Positions 8,256 to 14,165 are shown, counted from the first letter of the stretch. The stretch: DNA of 14,165 bases from Proteobacteria bacterium UBA1847 (GCA_002338605.1 DDIP01000110.1:1401-15565), one strand, 5' to 3'. Numbers and translations: made by a program. Notes: generated by a model from the letters alone, not told the origin.

Positions 8256-8501
8256 ATGAAAGTTGCTGTAGATATAAGTCTTTATCCGCTCGACGAGCAT
8301 TTTGTTCCACCGATCAAGGACATCATCGAGCGTCTTGAGAAACACAGTGGGATCGAAGTTGAACGCAATCGAATGAGTACCCAGTTGCGCGGCGAATTCG
8401 ATATAGTGATGGCTGCACTTACAAAGGAAATTGGCACGACTTTCGAGCGCGTTCCGAAAGCGGTGTTCGCGATCAAGATACTGAATAACCCGGTCAATTG
8501 A
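8256..8501 (+). CDS. YkoF/MTH1187-like thiamine-binding protein
   Basis: This 81-residue cytoplasmic protein has no signal peptide or membrane segment. The N-terminal strand KVAVDISLYPL, followed by FVPPIKDIIERL and later RGEFDIVMAAL, matches the ferredoxin-like fold of the YkoF/MTH1187 (DUF77-type) family. YkoF of Bacillus binds thiamine and hydroxymethylpyrimidine. The length fits a single domain, whereas YkoF itself is a duplicated two-domain protein. The gene starts 3 bases after the TonB receptor stop and overlaps the next gene, so it belongs to the TPP-controlled operon. It may bind thiamine after entry and hand it to the kinase, or help the transporter. That role is inference. Confidence 0.82.
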   Translation: MKVAVDISLYPLDEHFVPPIKDIIERLEKHSGIEVERNRMSTQLRGEFDIVMAALTKEIGTTFERVPKAVFAIKILNNPVN

Positions 8502-9103
8502 GCCTCGCAGCCACGGTCCTCGAGCAGGCAAAGGCGCAATCGATTCCCGAGATCGTCGCTGTCGCTGCGGCGATAGCATATCTCGTTCTGGCGATTCGCC
8601 AGAATATCGCCTGCTGGATTTTCGCGGCGATCAGTACGTCGATATACGTTTGGCTGTTTATCGGTGCAAAACTCTATATGGAGGCCGCGCTGAATGGCTT
8701 CTATCTCCTGATGGCCGTCTATGGTTGGCTCGCATGGCGGACCGGAGCAAAAGGCGAACAAAATCGCCCCGTTGTTTCCTGGCCGATCAGGATTCACCTG
8801 CGGGCCGGGGCGAGTTTCGCGTTGTTGAGCGTATTGACCGGTTTCGTTTTACACCGCTACACAGACGCGGCGTTCCCGTACGTCGATTCACTGACGACAT
8901 GGTTTGCCATTTGGTCAACTTTCCTGGTCGCCAAGAAGGTGCTGGAGAACTGGTGGTATTGGCTGTTGATCGACCTCGCATCGGTTTTTATTTACTGGTC
9001 GCGTGATCTGCAATTGACGGGTATTCTGTTCCTGGTCTATATCGCCATGATTCCTTTCGGTCTGGTGGCTTGGACTCAATCCATGCGACAGCAAGAGGTT
9101 TAG
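8498..9103 (+). CDS. pnuT: PnuT-type thiamine transporter (PnuC family)
   Basis: This 201-residue inner-membrane protein has about seven hydrophobic segments. The PnuC-family C-terminal signature is clear in KKVLENWWYWLLIDLASVF (146-164). PnuC members carry unphosphorylated vitamins by facilitated diffusion and depend on a kinase to trap the substrate. The PnuT branch carries thiamine. A TPP riboswitch upstream and a thiamine kinase downstream support PnuT rather than nicotinamide riboside transport. The start is a TTG at 8498 that overlaps the previous stop (TTGA). A TAA in frame at 8486-8488 rules out any start further upstream except two non-start codons, and no ATG or GTG follows soon after. 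No good ribosome-binding site is visible, so translation probably depends on coupling to the YkoF-like gene. Confidence 0.9.
   Translation: MSLAATVLEQAKAQSIPEIVAVAAAIAYLVLAIRQNIACWIFAAISTSIYVWLFIGAKLYMEAALNGFYLLMAVYGWLAWRTGAKGEQNRPVVSWPIRIHLRAGASFALLSVLTGFVLHRYTDAAFPYVDSLTTWFAIWSTFLVAKKVLENWWYWLLIDLASVFIYWSRDLQLTGILFLVYIAMIPFGLVAWTQSMRQQEV
9093..9098 (+). promoter_or_regulatory. Ribosome-binding site deciding a TTG start
   Basis: AAGAGG lies 6 bases before the TTG at 9105 and overlaps the end of pnuT. It supports this TTG as the start of the kinase gene, so the kinase can also initiate without ribosome coupling. Confidence 0.6.
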
Positions 9104-9104
9104 T

Positions 9105-9911
9105 TTGGCACAAGATCCGGCAACCATCCTTGCGGGGATTCCCGAATGGCGAGGAGCAGACATCGAACAACTGTGTGGCGGATATAACAATGCCACGTAC
9201 CGGTTAACCAAGGGCGACAGGAGCGCGGTGCTGAAACTGGACGTGTCGCCGCGAGACGAGACGCTTAACCCTCGTGTTGTCGAAGCTCAGATACAGAACA
9301 TGGCAGCACAGGCCGGCCTGGCACCTGCTGTTATTTTCGCCGACGAACGCATGTATCTTGGTGAGTATGTCGAGGGTACTGCGTGGGCACGCGGTTGCCT
9401 GGGCAAGAAGGAAAATCTCGAGCGACTGGCCAGAACGCTGAAGAAACTGCATGCGTTGCCGTTGACGGGCCGGTCGTTCGATGCGCGCATTGCGGCAAAA
9501 CGGTATGTTGAGAAAATCAGCGGGCTCGACGCGTCAGTCGTTCGCCAATGCCAGCGCATTATTGAGAGCATGCGACTCCCCCAAAACCTGTGTTGTTGCC
9601 ACAACGACCTGGTAATCGAAAACATACTTACGACACCGGGGCTGGTATTTATCGATTGGGAGTATGCGTGCGACAACGACCCGTTCTTTGATCTCGCAAC
9701 CGTTATCGAACACCACGAACTGTCTGACGCACAGGCGAATCTGCTACTGGACACCTATTTCGATGGCGACGGCCAACGTTGGCGGCCCTACCTCGAGAAA
9801 CAACGCAAGCTTTACCTCGCGTTGTATTGCCTCTGGCTGGCGAGTCGACCCGGCAGTGACATGGCGCTGGTTCGGAGTGTCGCTGAACGGGTGGCTACCA
9901 GCTGTTCCTGA
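9105..9911 (+). CDS. thiK: ThiK-like thiamine kinase (aminoglycoside/choline kinase fold)
   Basis: This 268-residue cytoplasmic phosphotransferase probably phosphorylates imported thiamine to thiamine monophosphate with ATP, trapping it in the cell. ATP-binding K44 lies in AVLKLD (41-46). The catalytic loop is CHNDLVIENIL at 165-175, with D168 as base and N173 as metal ligand. The second metal site is D184 in VFIDWEYACDNDPFFDLA, which resembles the IDWEYAGDGD segment of E. coli ThiK. Choline kinases share this fold, so the TPP-controlled operon and the adjacent PnuT gene settle the call. It starts with TTG one base after the pnuT stop, with AAGAGG as ribosome-binding site. It is the last gene of the operon. 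Its final 17 bases overlap the oppositely oriented glyoxalase II-like gene, with no terminator between them. Confidence 0.85.
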   Translation: MAQDPATILAGIPEWRGADIEQLCGGYNNATYRLTKGDRSAVLKLDVSPRDETLNPRVVEAQIQNMAAQAGLAPAVIFADERMYLGEYVEGTAWARGCLGKKENLERLARTLKKLHALPLTGRSFDARIAAKRYVEKISGLDASVVRQCQRIIESMRLPQNLCCCHNDLVIENILTTPGLVFIDWEYACDNDPFFDLATVIEHHELSDAQANLLLDTYFDGDGQRWRPYLEKQRKLYLALYCLWLASRPGSDMALVRSVAERVATSCS

Positions 9912-10686
9912 GTTCGCGCAATTTCAGGAATACCGTCCTCGAATCCGGACTGTCGCCGATCTCCGGAAAATCCTCCGCCAGTTTTTCGATCACTGACGGA
10001 TTCTGGAGCCGGAAGAACGTATTGATTTCCTTTTCCTCGGCCAGTGTCGTAATGACTGCATTCGCAGGATCCTGGTCGCGGTACGCCTCAATCATCGCCG
10101 CAGCCGTCGCATTGTCGGGTTCGCGATCCAGGGTAAAGGCAAGATTGTTCAGCAGGTAATCGTGACCCGGGTACAACAGCGTTTCGTTGCCCAGTTTGTC
10201 GAGCTGTTGATCGAACGTATTGAATAATTCCTCAGGGTGGCCGCCATTGTGGCAATTGCCGGCACCTGCGTTGAACATCGTGTCACCGCTGAATAACGCA
10301 GGCTGGTCGGTTTTCGACAGCAGGCAGATGTGACACATCGTATGCCCGGGTGTGTCCAGGCATTCGAGTTCAACCGTGTGGCCGACCTTGACGATGTCGC
10401 CAGCGCCTACACCGCGGTCCACGTTTGGAATTCGGCTGCCGGCATCTTTGTGCGCAATCACCTTTGCACCGGTCGCCCTGACCACAGCCTTGTTACCGCC
10501 AATGTGATCGCCGTGCTCGTGCGTATTCAGAACTTGCGTGATGCGCCAGCCACGCTCCGCGGCGACAGCAAGGCACTGTTTGTAGTCGAGTGGATCGATT
10601 GCCAATGCGTCGCCCGTTTCCGGGCATGCGACCAGGTAGTTGAAATTCCGATACGCGTTGCCGGTCCAGATCTGCTCAACGATCAC
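9895..10686 (-). CDS. gloB: Glyoxalase II-like metallo-beta-lactamase hydrolase
   Basis: This 263-residue cytoplasmic hydrolase probably acts on hydroxyacyl-glutathione thioesters such as S-lactoylglutathione. The binuclear metal site is complete: THEHGDH at 55-61, H115 in TPGHTMCH, D135 in FSGDTMF and H175 in LYPGHDY. The C-terminal glyoxalase II region is present, with NTFFRLQNPSVI matching the NPFLR region that supplies a glutathione-binding Arg. The loop after the metal Asp reads NAGAGNCHNGGHPEEL instead of the usual sequence ending in the FEG or FYEG motif. The thioester partner may therefore differ. The GTG start overlaps the stop of the upstream amidohydrolase gene by 4 bases (GTGA), which implies translational coupling. 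The gene ends 17 bases inside thiK on the other strand. Confidence 0.82.
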   Translation of the reverse strand: MIVEQIWTGNAYRNFNYLVACPETGDALAIDPLDYKQCLAVAAERGWRITQVLNTHEHGDHIGGNKAVVRATGAKVIAHKDAGSRIPNVDRGVGAGDIVKVGHTVELECLDTPGHTMCHICLLSKTDQPALFSGDTMFNAGAGNCHNGGHPEELFNTFDQQLDKLGNETLLYPGHDYLLNNLAFTLDREPDNATAAAMIEAYRDQDPANAVITTLAEEKEINTFFRLQNPSVIEKLAEDFPEIGDSPDSRTVFLKLRELRNSW

Positions 10687-12353
10687 TCAGTCGATCCTGC
10701 CGCGAACGCCCGCTTACCGGCGACCCAGGTCTGCAGGACTCGAATATCGTCGATTTCCGATTCGGGGATCTCGAAATAGTCGCGGTCGATGATGATGAAA
10801 TCGGCCCATTTCCCGGGTTCCAGGCTGCCCAGCCGGTCTTCCTGTCGAGCCGCAAAGGCAGCGGCCAGTGTGAACGAGTGCAGGGCTTCCTCACGGGTCA
10901 ATGCCTGATCCTTGTACCAGCCGCCGGCGGGTTCACCGTCGCGGTCCTGCCGTGTTACCGACGCATAAAGGCCGTGAAACGGGTTGGACAGTTCAACCGG
11001 AAAATCCGAGCCATTGGCAATAACGGCGCCGGAATCCAGCAGTCGTCGCCAGGCATAGCCGCCCAGTATGCGTTTGGGTCCAATTCTGTCTTCGGCCATA
11101 TTCATGTCGCTGGTTGCGTGCGTCGCCTGCATCGACGCGATTACACCGAGCTTCGCAAATCGCGGAATATCCTCGGGCGTAATAATTTGCGCATGTTCAA
11201 CACGATTGCGCAGTGGAGACGGCTTGCCTCCCTGCGCTTTTTCAAACGCATTCAGCACCATGCGGTTGCCGAGATCGCCGATCGCATGTACGCCGACCTG
11301 GAACCCCATGTCATTGGCTTTGGCGACCTGTGCGTCGAGCTCTGACTGCGTCCAGAAGGGCAGGCCGCGATTCTCAGCGTCGTCGTCGTAGGGCTCGATC
11401 ATTGCTGCGCCGCGGCTGCCCAGTGCGCCGTCGGAGTAAATCTTCACCGCGGCGATCTCCAGTCGATCATTGCCGTACTGCCTGATTGGCTTTCCAATCG
11501 CGTCGAGCACCTCGCCGGCACCGCCAATCATCGCGTAGATTCGCAAATCAAGCTCTTCGTTGTCGGCCATCGACAAGTAGACCTCGGCATTCATCAGGTC
11601 GATGCCCGCGTCATGAACTCCCGTAATTCCCTCGGCGAGCAGTGCATCGCTCGCCGCCTGAACGGCGGTACGCATGTCGCTCCTGTTCATAGGCGGTACA
11701 TTGGCCTCGACCAGCTCCATTGCCCTGTCTATAAGGACACCTGTCGCGCGACCGTTACTGTCCCGAAGGATCTTGCCGCCAACCGGATCCGGCGTATCGG
11801 CATCAATGCCGGCAAGGCGCATCGCCGCGCTGTTTGCCCAGCCGGCTCGACCATCGATGCGCCGCAGCCAGACGGGGCGGTCGCTGACGACACCGTCGAT
11901 CTGGGCTGCTGTCGGAAACGCCTGTACCGGCCACAGAACCTGGTTCCAGCCGCGACCGAGAATCCAGCGTGCGTCCGGTTTCTCGGCAGCATAGGCCTTG
12001 ATGGACTCGATCGCACTGTCGAGGCTCGGTGTGCCCGTGAGGTCCAGGTTGGATTTCAGGAGGCCCAGGCCCAGTACGTGAGCGTGGGCATCGATCAGAC
12101 CGGGCAGGAGCGTCTTGCCGCTTCCGTCGATCCGCGTTGCTGTGGGGTAGGCAAGCAGCAAGCGGTCGTCACCGGTCGCGGTGACCCGACCGTTATCGTC
12201 AAAGACAAGTACCGTGAACGACTTGAGTCCATCGCTTGTTGATGTATAACCCGTGATGTTGTGTACGGCGGTATCTGCGACTGCTATTTTGGCCGATGCC
12301 AGCAGGACGAGGGCGAGTATCGTTGATAGTTTTTTGATTTGATTCATTGGCAT
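10683..12353 (-). CDS. Exported YtcJ-type amidohydrolase
   Basis: This 556-residue metal-dependent hydrolase belongs to the amidohydrolase superfamily, YtcJ/AepA-like (amidohydrolase 3) branch. It has an N-terminal signal peptide (basic KK at 7-8, hydrophobic 11-24, likely cleavage after VADT or AVA near 26), so it is probably periplasmic. The barrel metal site is visible: HAH at 90-92 in GLIDAHAHV, K304 in AAVKIYSDGALGS (the probable carboxylated Lys), H356 in GVHAIGD, H387 in RVEHAQ and D450 in NGSDFPV. The substrate of most such enzymes is unknown, so none is claimed. An ATG two codons downstream (12347) is an alternative start, and neither has a strong ribosome-binding site. It is the promoter-proximal gene of a two-gene minus-strand operon and diverges from the FAH-family gene. 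Confidence 0.9.
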   Translation of the reverse strand: MPMNQIKKLSTILALVLLASAKIAVADTAVHNITGYTSTSDGLKSFTVLVFDDNGRVTATGDDRLLLAYPTATRIDGSGKTLLPGLIDAHAHVLGLGLLKSNLDLTGTPSLDSAIESIKAYAAEKPDARWILGRGWNQVLWPVQAFPTAAQIDGVVSDRPVWLRRIDGRAGWANSAAMRLAGIDADTPDPVGGKILRDSNGRATGVLIDRAMELVEANVPPMNRSDMRTAVQAASDALLAEGITGVHDAGIDLMNAEVYLSMADNEELDLRIYAMIGGAGEVLDAIGKPIRQYGNDRLEIAAVKIYSDGALGSRGAAMIEPYDDDAENRGLPFWTQSELDAQVAKANDMGFQVGVHAIGDLGNRMVLNAFEKAQGGKPSPLRNRVEHAQIITPEDIPRFAKLGVIASMQATHATSDMNMAEDRIGPKRILGGYAWRRLLDSGAVIANGSDFPVELSNPFHGLYASVTRQDRDGEPAGGWYKDQALTREEALHSFTLAAAFAARQEDRLGSLEPGKWADFIIIDRDYFEIPESEIDDIRVLQTWVAGKRAFAAGSTE

Positions 12354-12358
12354 ACTTT

Positions 12359-12368
12359 ATCACGTGAT
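12359..12368. promoter_or_regulatory. 10-base perfect palindrome between divergent genes
   Basis: ATCACGTGAT is a perfect inverted repeat in the 41-base gap between the amidohydrolase and FAH-family starts. It overlaps a weak plus-strand promoter candidate (TTGATT at 12334-12339, TTTATC at 12356-12361, 16-base spacer). It could be an operator controlling both genes. A 10-base palindrome can also occur by chance. Confidence 0.3.
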
Positions 12369-12394
12369 TCGAACACCGAAGGCAGGAAATCGCA

Positions 12395-13240
12395 ATGAAA
12401 CTGGCAAGCTTTAACGTCGATGGGCGAGACAGCTACGGCGTCCTGCTTGGGGAATACCTTCGCGAGCCGGGGGAGGAATTTCGATCGCGATACGCCGATC
12501 TTCGCGCTGTCATTTCGGCCGCCGCACACCATGACATGACACACGACGAAAGCGGCACTGTGCACGATGTCGCCACCATTCGATTCTTGCCGCCAATTCC
12601 GAACCCGGACAAGATTCTTTGCGTCGGCGTCAACTACCGGCCGCATATCGAGGAAATGGGTCGAACTGTCCCGGACCACCCGGTTGTATTCGTGCGTTTC
12701 CCGGGCAGCCTGGTTGCCCATGACCGAGCGCTGGTACGACCACGGGTTTCGGAACAATTTGATTTTGAGGGCGAACTGGCCGTCGTCATCGGCAAACGTT
12801 CACGCCACGTTTGCCGAAGCGAAGCGCTAAGTTCTGTTGCCGGTTATTGCTGCTTTATGGATGGTTCGGTGCGTGACTGGCAAAAGCACACGATGCAGTT
12901 CACGGCCGGCAAGAATTTTCAGCATAGCGGAGCCGTCGGACCCTACCTGGTGTCACCCGATGAGGTTGCCGATTTGTTCAGCGTCAGTCTGACAACGCGC
13001 GTCAATGGGGAGGTCATGCAGCGCGGCCGGATTTCGGAACTGGTCTTCGATATCCCGGCGTTGATCGAATATTGCTCGACGTTCACGGAACTGCTGCCGG
13101 GCGACCTGATTGCAACCGGCACCCCGGGTGGGGTTGGCGCGGCCCGGACACCACCGCGGTGGCTGCGCGACGGAGACATAGTCGAAGTCGACATATCCGG
13201 GGTCGGTGTGCTCAGGAACCCGGTGTGCATCGAGCCTTGA
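12395..13240 (+). CDS. Fumarylacetoacetate hydrolase family protein
   Basis: This 281-residue cytoplasmic enzyme is of the FAH/2-hydroxyhepta-2,4-dienedioate isomerase type. It has a short N-terminal domain and a C-terminal FAH domain from about residue 70. Members cleave or isomerise or decarboxylate 2-oxo acids, and many act as acylpyruvate hydrolases or oxaloacetate decarboxylases. The family site is visible: H84 in GVNYRPHIEEMG, metal ligands E125 and E127 in FDFEGELAVVIG, D156 in CCFMDGSVRDWQ, and K173 in AGKNFQ. GELLPGD-type and GTPGGVG sequences near the C-terminus are also typical. AGGAA at 12384-12388 lies 6 bases before the ATG. The gene stands alone, diverging from the amidohydrolase, so context does not give the substrate. 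A downstream terminator lies only at 13503, past a long gap. Confidence 0.9.
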   Translation: MKLASFNVDGRDSYGVLLGEYLREPGEEFRSRYADLRAVISAAAHHDMTHDESGTVHDVATIRFLPPIPNPDKILCVGVNYRPHIEEMGRTVPDHPVVFVRFPGSLVAHDRALVRPRVSEQFDFEGELAVVIGKRSRHVCRSEALSSVAGYCCFMDGSVRDWQKHTMQFTAGKNFQHSGAVGPYLVSPDEVADLFSVSLTTRVNGEVMQRGRISELVFDIPALIEYCSTFTELLPGDLIATGTPGGVGAARTPPRWLRDGDIVEVDISGVGVLRNPVCIEP

Positions 13241-13354
13241 AACACGCGCCTTAGACTTTGATTTTTCAGGCATTGCCGACCAGGAGTGATTGTGGTATTT
13301 CCGCTACAAAAAACGGAGGAATACCTGGATGCCTACTGAAACATGCCTAAAGGA

Positions 13355-13383
13355 TTGACAAACTGTGGGTTTTCTGCGAATTT
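13355..13383 (+). promoter_or_regulatory. Candidate promoter of the intergenic RNA
   Basis: TTGACA at 13355-13360 is an exact -35 box. With a 17-base spacer the -10 position is GAATTT (13378-13383), a poor match. A TG at 13375-13376, in the extended -10 position, partly compensates. Initiation would fall near 13390. Confidence 0.35.
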
Positions 13384-13389
13384 TCATCT

Positions 13390-13537
13390 CAACAGGCGTA
13401 GTCTTTCAGCAACAAATGACAGCGCCAAAAACGCAAGACACCTTCAGGTACGAATGGCGGGGGGATTCAGGGGGCCATAACCACGTGCTGACGTAGGTTT
13501 GGAAAAAGCGGTTTCTTCATTGAAGCCGCTTTTTTTT
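13390..13537 (+). ncRNA. Candidate structured RNA (sRNA or leader), about 148 nt
   Basis: Three strong hairpins lie in series. Hairpin 1 pairs 13395-13403 with 13418-13426, nine positions with one A-A mismatch. Hairpin 2 pairs CCA, AACC and ACGT (13475-13486) with ACGT and GGTTTGG (13491-13502). It has 11 base pairs, a GCTG loop and two single-base bulges. The third hairpin is an intrinsic terminator. An exact TTGACA lies upstream. It resembles no riboswitch or housekeeping RNA I know (not 6S, SRP RNA, RNase P, glycine or c-di-GMP elements). It could be a free small RNA or an attenuating leader of the symporter operon 100 bases downstream. Both transcription and function are inferred. The 5' end is approximate. 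Confidence 0.4.
13503..13537 (+). terminator. Intrinsic terminator
   Basis: A 13-base-pair stem pairs 13503-13515 with 13522-13534, with one G-T wobble, around the loop TTCATT. It ends in eight T residues (13530-13537). The A5/T5 outer part makes it usable on both strands. It ends the candidate RNA or readthrough from the FAH-family gene. Confidence 0.92.
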
Positions 13538-13588
13538 GTCTGCCGTTTGCGGCGCATCCATTGGCCGATTGCAGGCCGGGTTCCTGCG

Positions 13589-13618
13589 TTGTGATCAATA
13601 GCGACTCCCTGCTACATT
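13589..13618 (+). promoter_or_regulatory. Candidate promoter of the symporter operon
   Basis: TTGTGA (13589-13594) and TACATT (13613-13618) are each 4 of 6 matches to sigma-70 boxes, 18 bases apart. They lie just downstream of the terminator and about 20 bases before the small-subunit gene. The TGTGATC overlapping the -35 box also looks like half of a CRP site, but the other half is poor. Confidence 0.35.
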
Positions 13619-13638
13619 GATCCACCAAAACAACAACG

Positions 13639-13905
13639 ATGCCTTTCATGAATACAGATAAACGCCTGGCCTACTGGCGCGCCAACCTCCGCCTTGTTGG
13701 CGTCTGTCTCCTGGTCTGGTTCACCTGTTCCTACGGATTCGGTGTATTGCTCGTCGAGGAGCTCAACAGCATTCGTATGGGTGGTTTCAAACTGGGTTTC
13801 TGGTTTGCGCAGCAGGGCTCGATATACGTTTTTGTGCTGCTGATCTTCTTCTATGCCTGGCGTATGAATCGCATTGACCGTGAGCACAATGTGCATGAAG
13901 ACTGA
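13639..13905 (+). CDS. Sodium:solute symporter small subunit (DUF4212)
   Basis: This 88-residue inner-membrane protein has two hydrophobic segments (about 18-40 and 61-75). It carries the family signature GFWFAQQGSIYVF at 53-65, then the basic end YAWRMNRIDRE. The family is found next to VC_2705-type sodium:solute symporters and is thought to be their small subunit. The next gene, 6 bases downstream, is exactly such a symporter. The ATG at 13639 is followed by another in frame at 13648. Neither has a visible Shine-Dalgarno sequence, and the bases before the first are rich in A and C (CAAAACAACAACG), so the choice of start is uncertain. The substrate is probably a small organic acid such as acetate, by analogy with the family. 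Confidence 0.9.
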   Translation: MPFMNTDKRLAYWRANLRLVGVCLLVWFTCSYGFGVLLVEELNSIRMGGFKLGFWFAQQGSIYVFVLLIFFYAWRMNRIDREHNVHED

Positions 13906-13911
13906 GGCAGA

Positions 13912-14165
13912 ATGTTGAGCTTACAGGCACTGACATACGTCGTTGTCGGGCTGAGTTTCACACTGTACATCGCCATTGCAATCTGGTCGCGGGCGCACAC
14001 TACCGGCGACTTTTATATTGCCGGCAAAGGCGTGTCGCCGATCGCAAATGGCATGGCGACCGCGGCCGACTGGATGAGTGCGGCATCATTCATCTCAATG
14101 GCAGGCCTGATCGCATTTCTCGGCTACGATGGATCGGTGTACCTGATGGGCTGGACCGGTGGCTA
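13912..14165 (+). CDS. Sodium:solute symporter, VC_2705 subfamily (3' end missing)
   Basis: This is the first 84 residues of a polytopic inner-membrane symporter of the SSS family, which normally exceeds 500 residues. The first membrane helix spans about 6-25. The conserved stretch [14 protein letters not shown] (34-47), then [14 protein letters not shown] and [11 protein letters not shown], is typical of the acetate-permease-like VC_2705 group. The ATG at 13912 follows GAGG at 13904-13907, which overlaps the stop codon of the small subunit. The two genes are therefore cotranscribed. The frame is open to the window edge. Substrate cannot be told from this fragment. Confidence 0.93.
   Translation, partial: MLSLQALTYVVVGLSFTLYIAIAIWSRAHTTGDFYIAGKGVSPIANGMATAADWMSAASFISMAGLIAFLGYDGSVYLMGWTGG

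Larger units (their letters stand above)
13241..13638. other. 398-base intergenic region
   Basis: This stretch between the FAH-family gene and the symporter operon has no convincing protein gene. It holds two micro-ORFs (13292-13339 and 13329-13358), an exact TTGACA at 13355-13360, a structured RNA candidate ending in a strong terminator, and a promoter candidate at 13589-13618. I see no tRNA, transposon end or tandem repeat. Confidence 0.7.

Noticed and set aside
9105..9911. Choline or aminoglycoside kinase instead of thiamine kinase
   Set aside because: The fold is shared, but the IDWEYA segment and the TPP-controlled operon next to PnuT favour thiamine kinase.
11613..12242. 209-residue plus-strand ORF opposite the amidohydrolase
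   Set aside because: The minus strand carries every amidohydrolase metal ligand in order. The plus frame is unlike any family I know.
13427..13474. Possible c-di-GMP (GEMM) or glycine riboswitch before the symporter
   Set aside because: Short matches such as ACGCAAGACACC occur, but the conserved cores and helix order of those elements are missing.
13591..13606. CRP site before the symporter genes
   Set aside because: Only one half-site (TGTGA) is present; the other half (GCGAC) is too far from consensus to annotate.

Overview
The window looks like part of a Gammaproteobacterial chromosome, possibly a marine heterotroph. The sequence is moderately GC-rich and gene-dense. It carries a TonB-dependent receptor, a THI-box riboswitch, a PnuC-type vitamin transporter and a DUF4212/VC_2705-type sodium:solute symporter pair, a combination common in that class. 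I cannot fix the genus from this sequence. Nothing points to a phage, insertion sequence, integron or CRISPR array.

Layout. (1) Bases 1-6053, plus strand: a tight four-gene acyl-CoA operon. It holds a 5'-truncated fused isobutyryl-CoA mutase (IcmF), a PaaG-like crotonase, an acyl-CoA dehydrogenase and a beta-hydroxyacid dehydrogenase, with gaps of 24, 20 and 0 bases. It probably feeds branched short-chain acyl-CoA, such as isobutyryl-CoA from valine, into straight-chain oxidation. (2) Bases 6082-9911, plus strand: a thiamine uptake and salvage operon behind a TPP riboswitch. It holds an outer-membrane TonB receptor, a small YkoF-like thiamine-binding protein, a PnuT inner-membrane transporter and a ThiK-like thiamine kinase. 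Together they would carry thiamine across both membranes and trap it as thiamine phosphate. (3) Bases 9895-12353, minus strand: an exported YtcJ-type amidohydrolase, then a glyoxalase II-like hydrolase joined to it by a 4-base overlap. The second gene meets thiK tail to tail with a 17-base overlap. (4) Bases 12395-13240, plus strand: a fumarylacetoacetate hydrolase family protein. It diverges from the amidohydrolase across 41 bases that hold a 10-base perfect palindrome. (5) Bases 13241-13638: a 398-base gap with a candidate structured RNA of about 150 nt ending in a strong intrinsic terminator, two micro-ORFs of doubtful reality, and a promoter candidate. (6) From 13639, plus strand: the small and large subunits of a VC_2705-type sodium:solute symporter. 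The large one runs off the window.

The best-supported system is the riboswitch-controlled thiamine import operon. The most likely undescribed element is the structured RNA at about 13390-13537. The most curious protein-level observation is that the crotonase in the acyl-CoA operon lacks both catalytic glutamates of classical enoyl-CoA hydratases.
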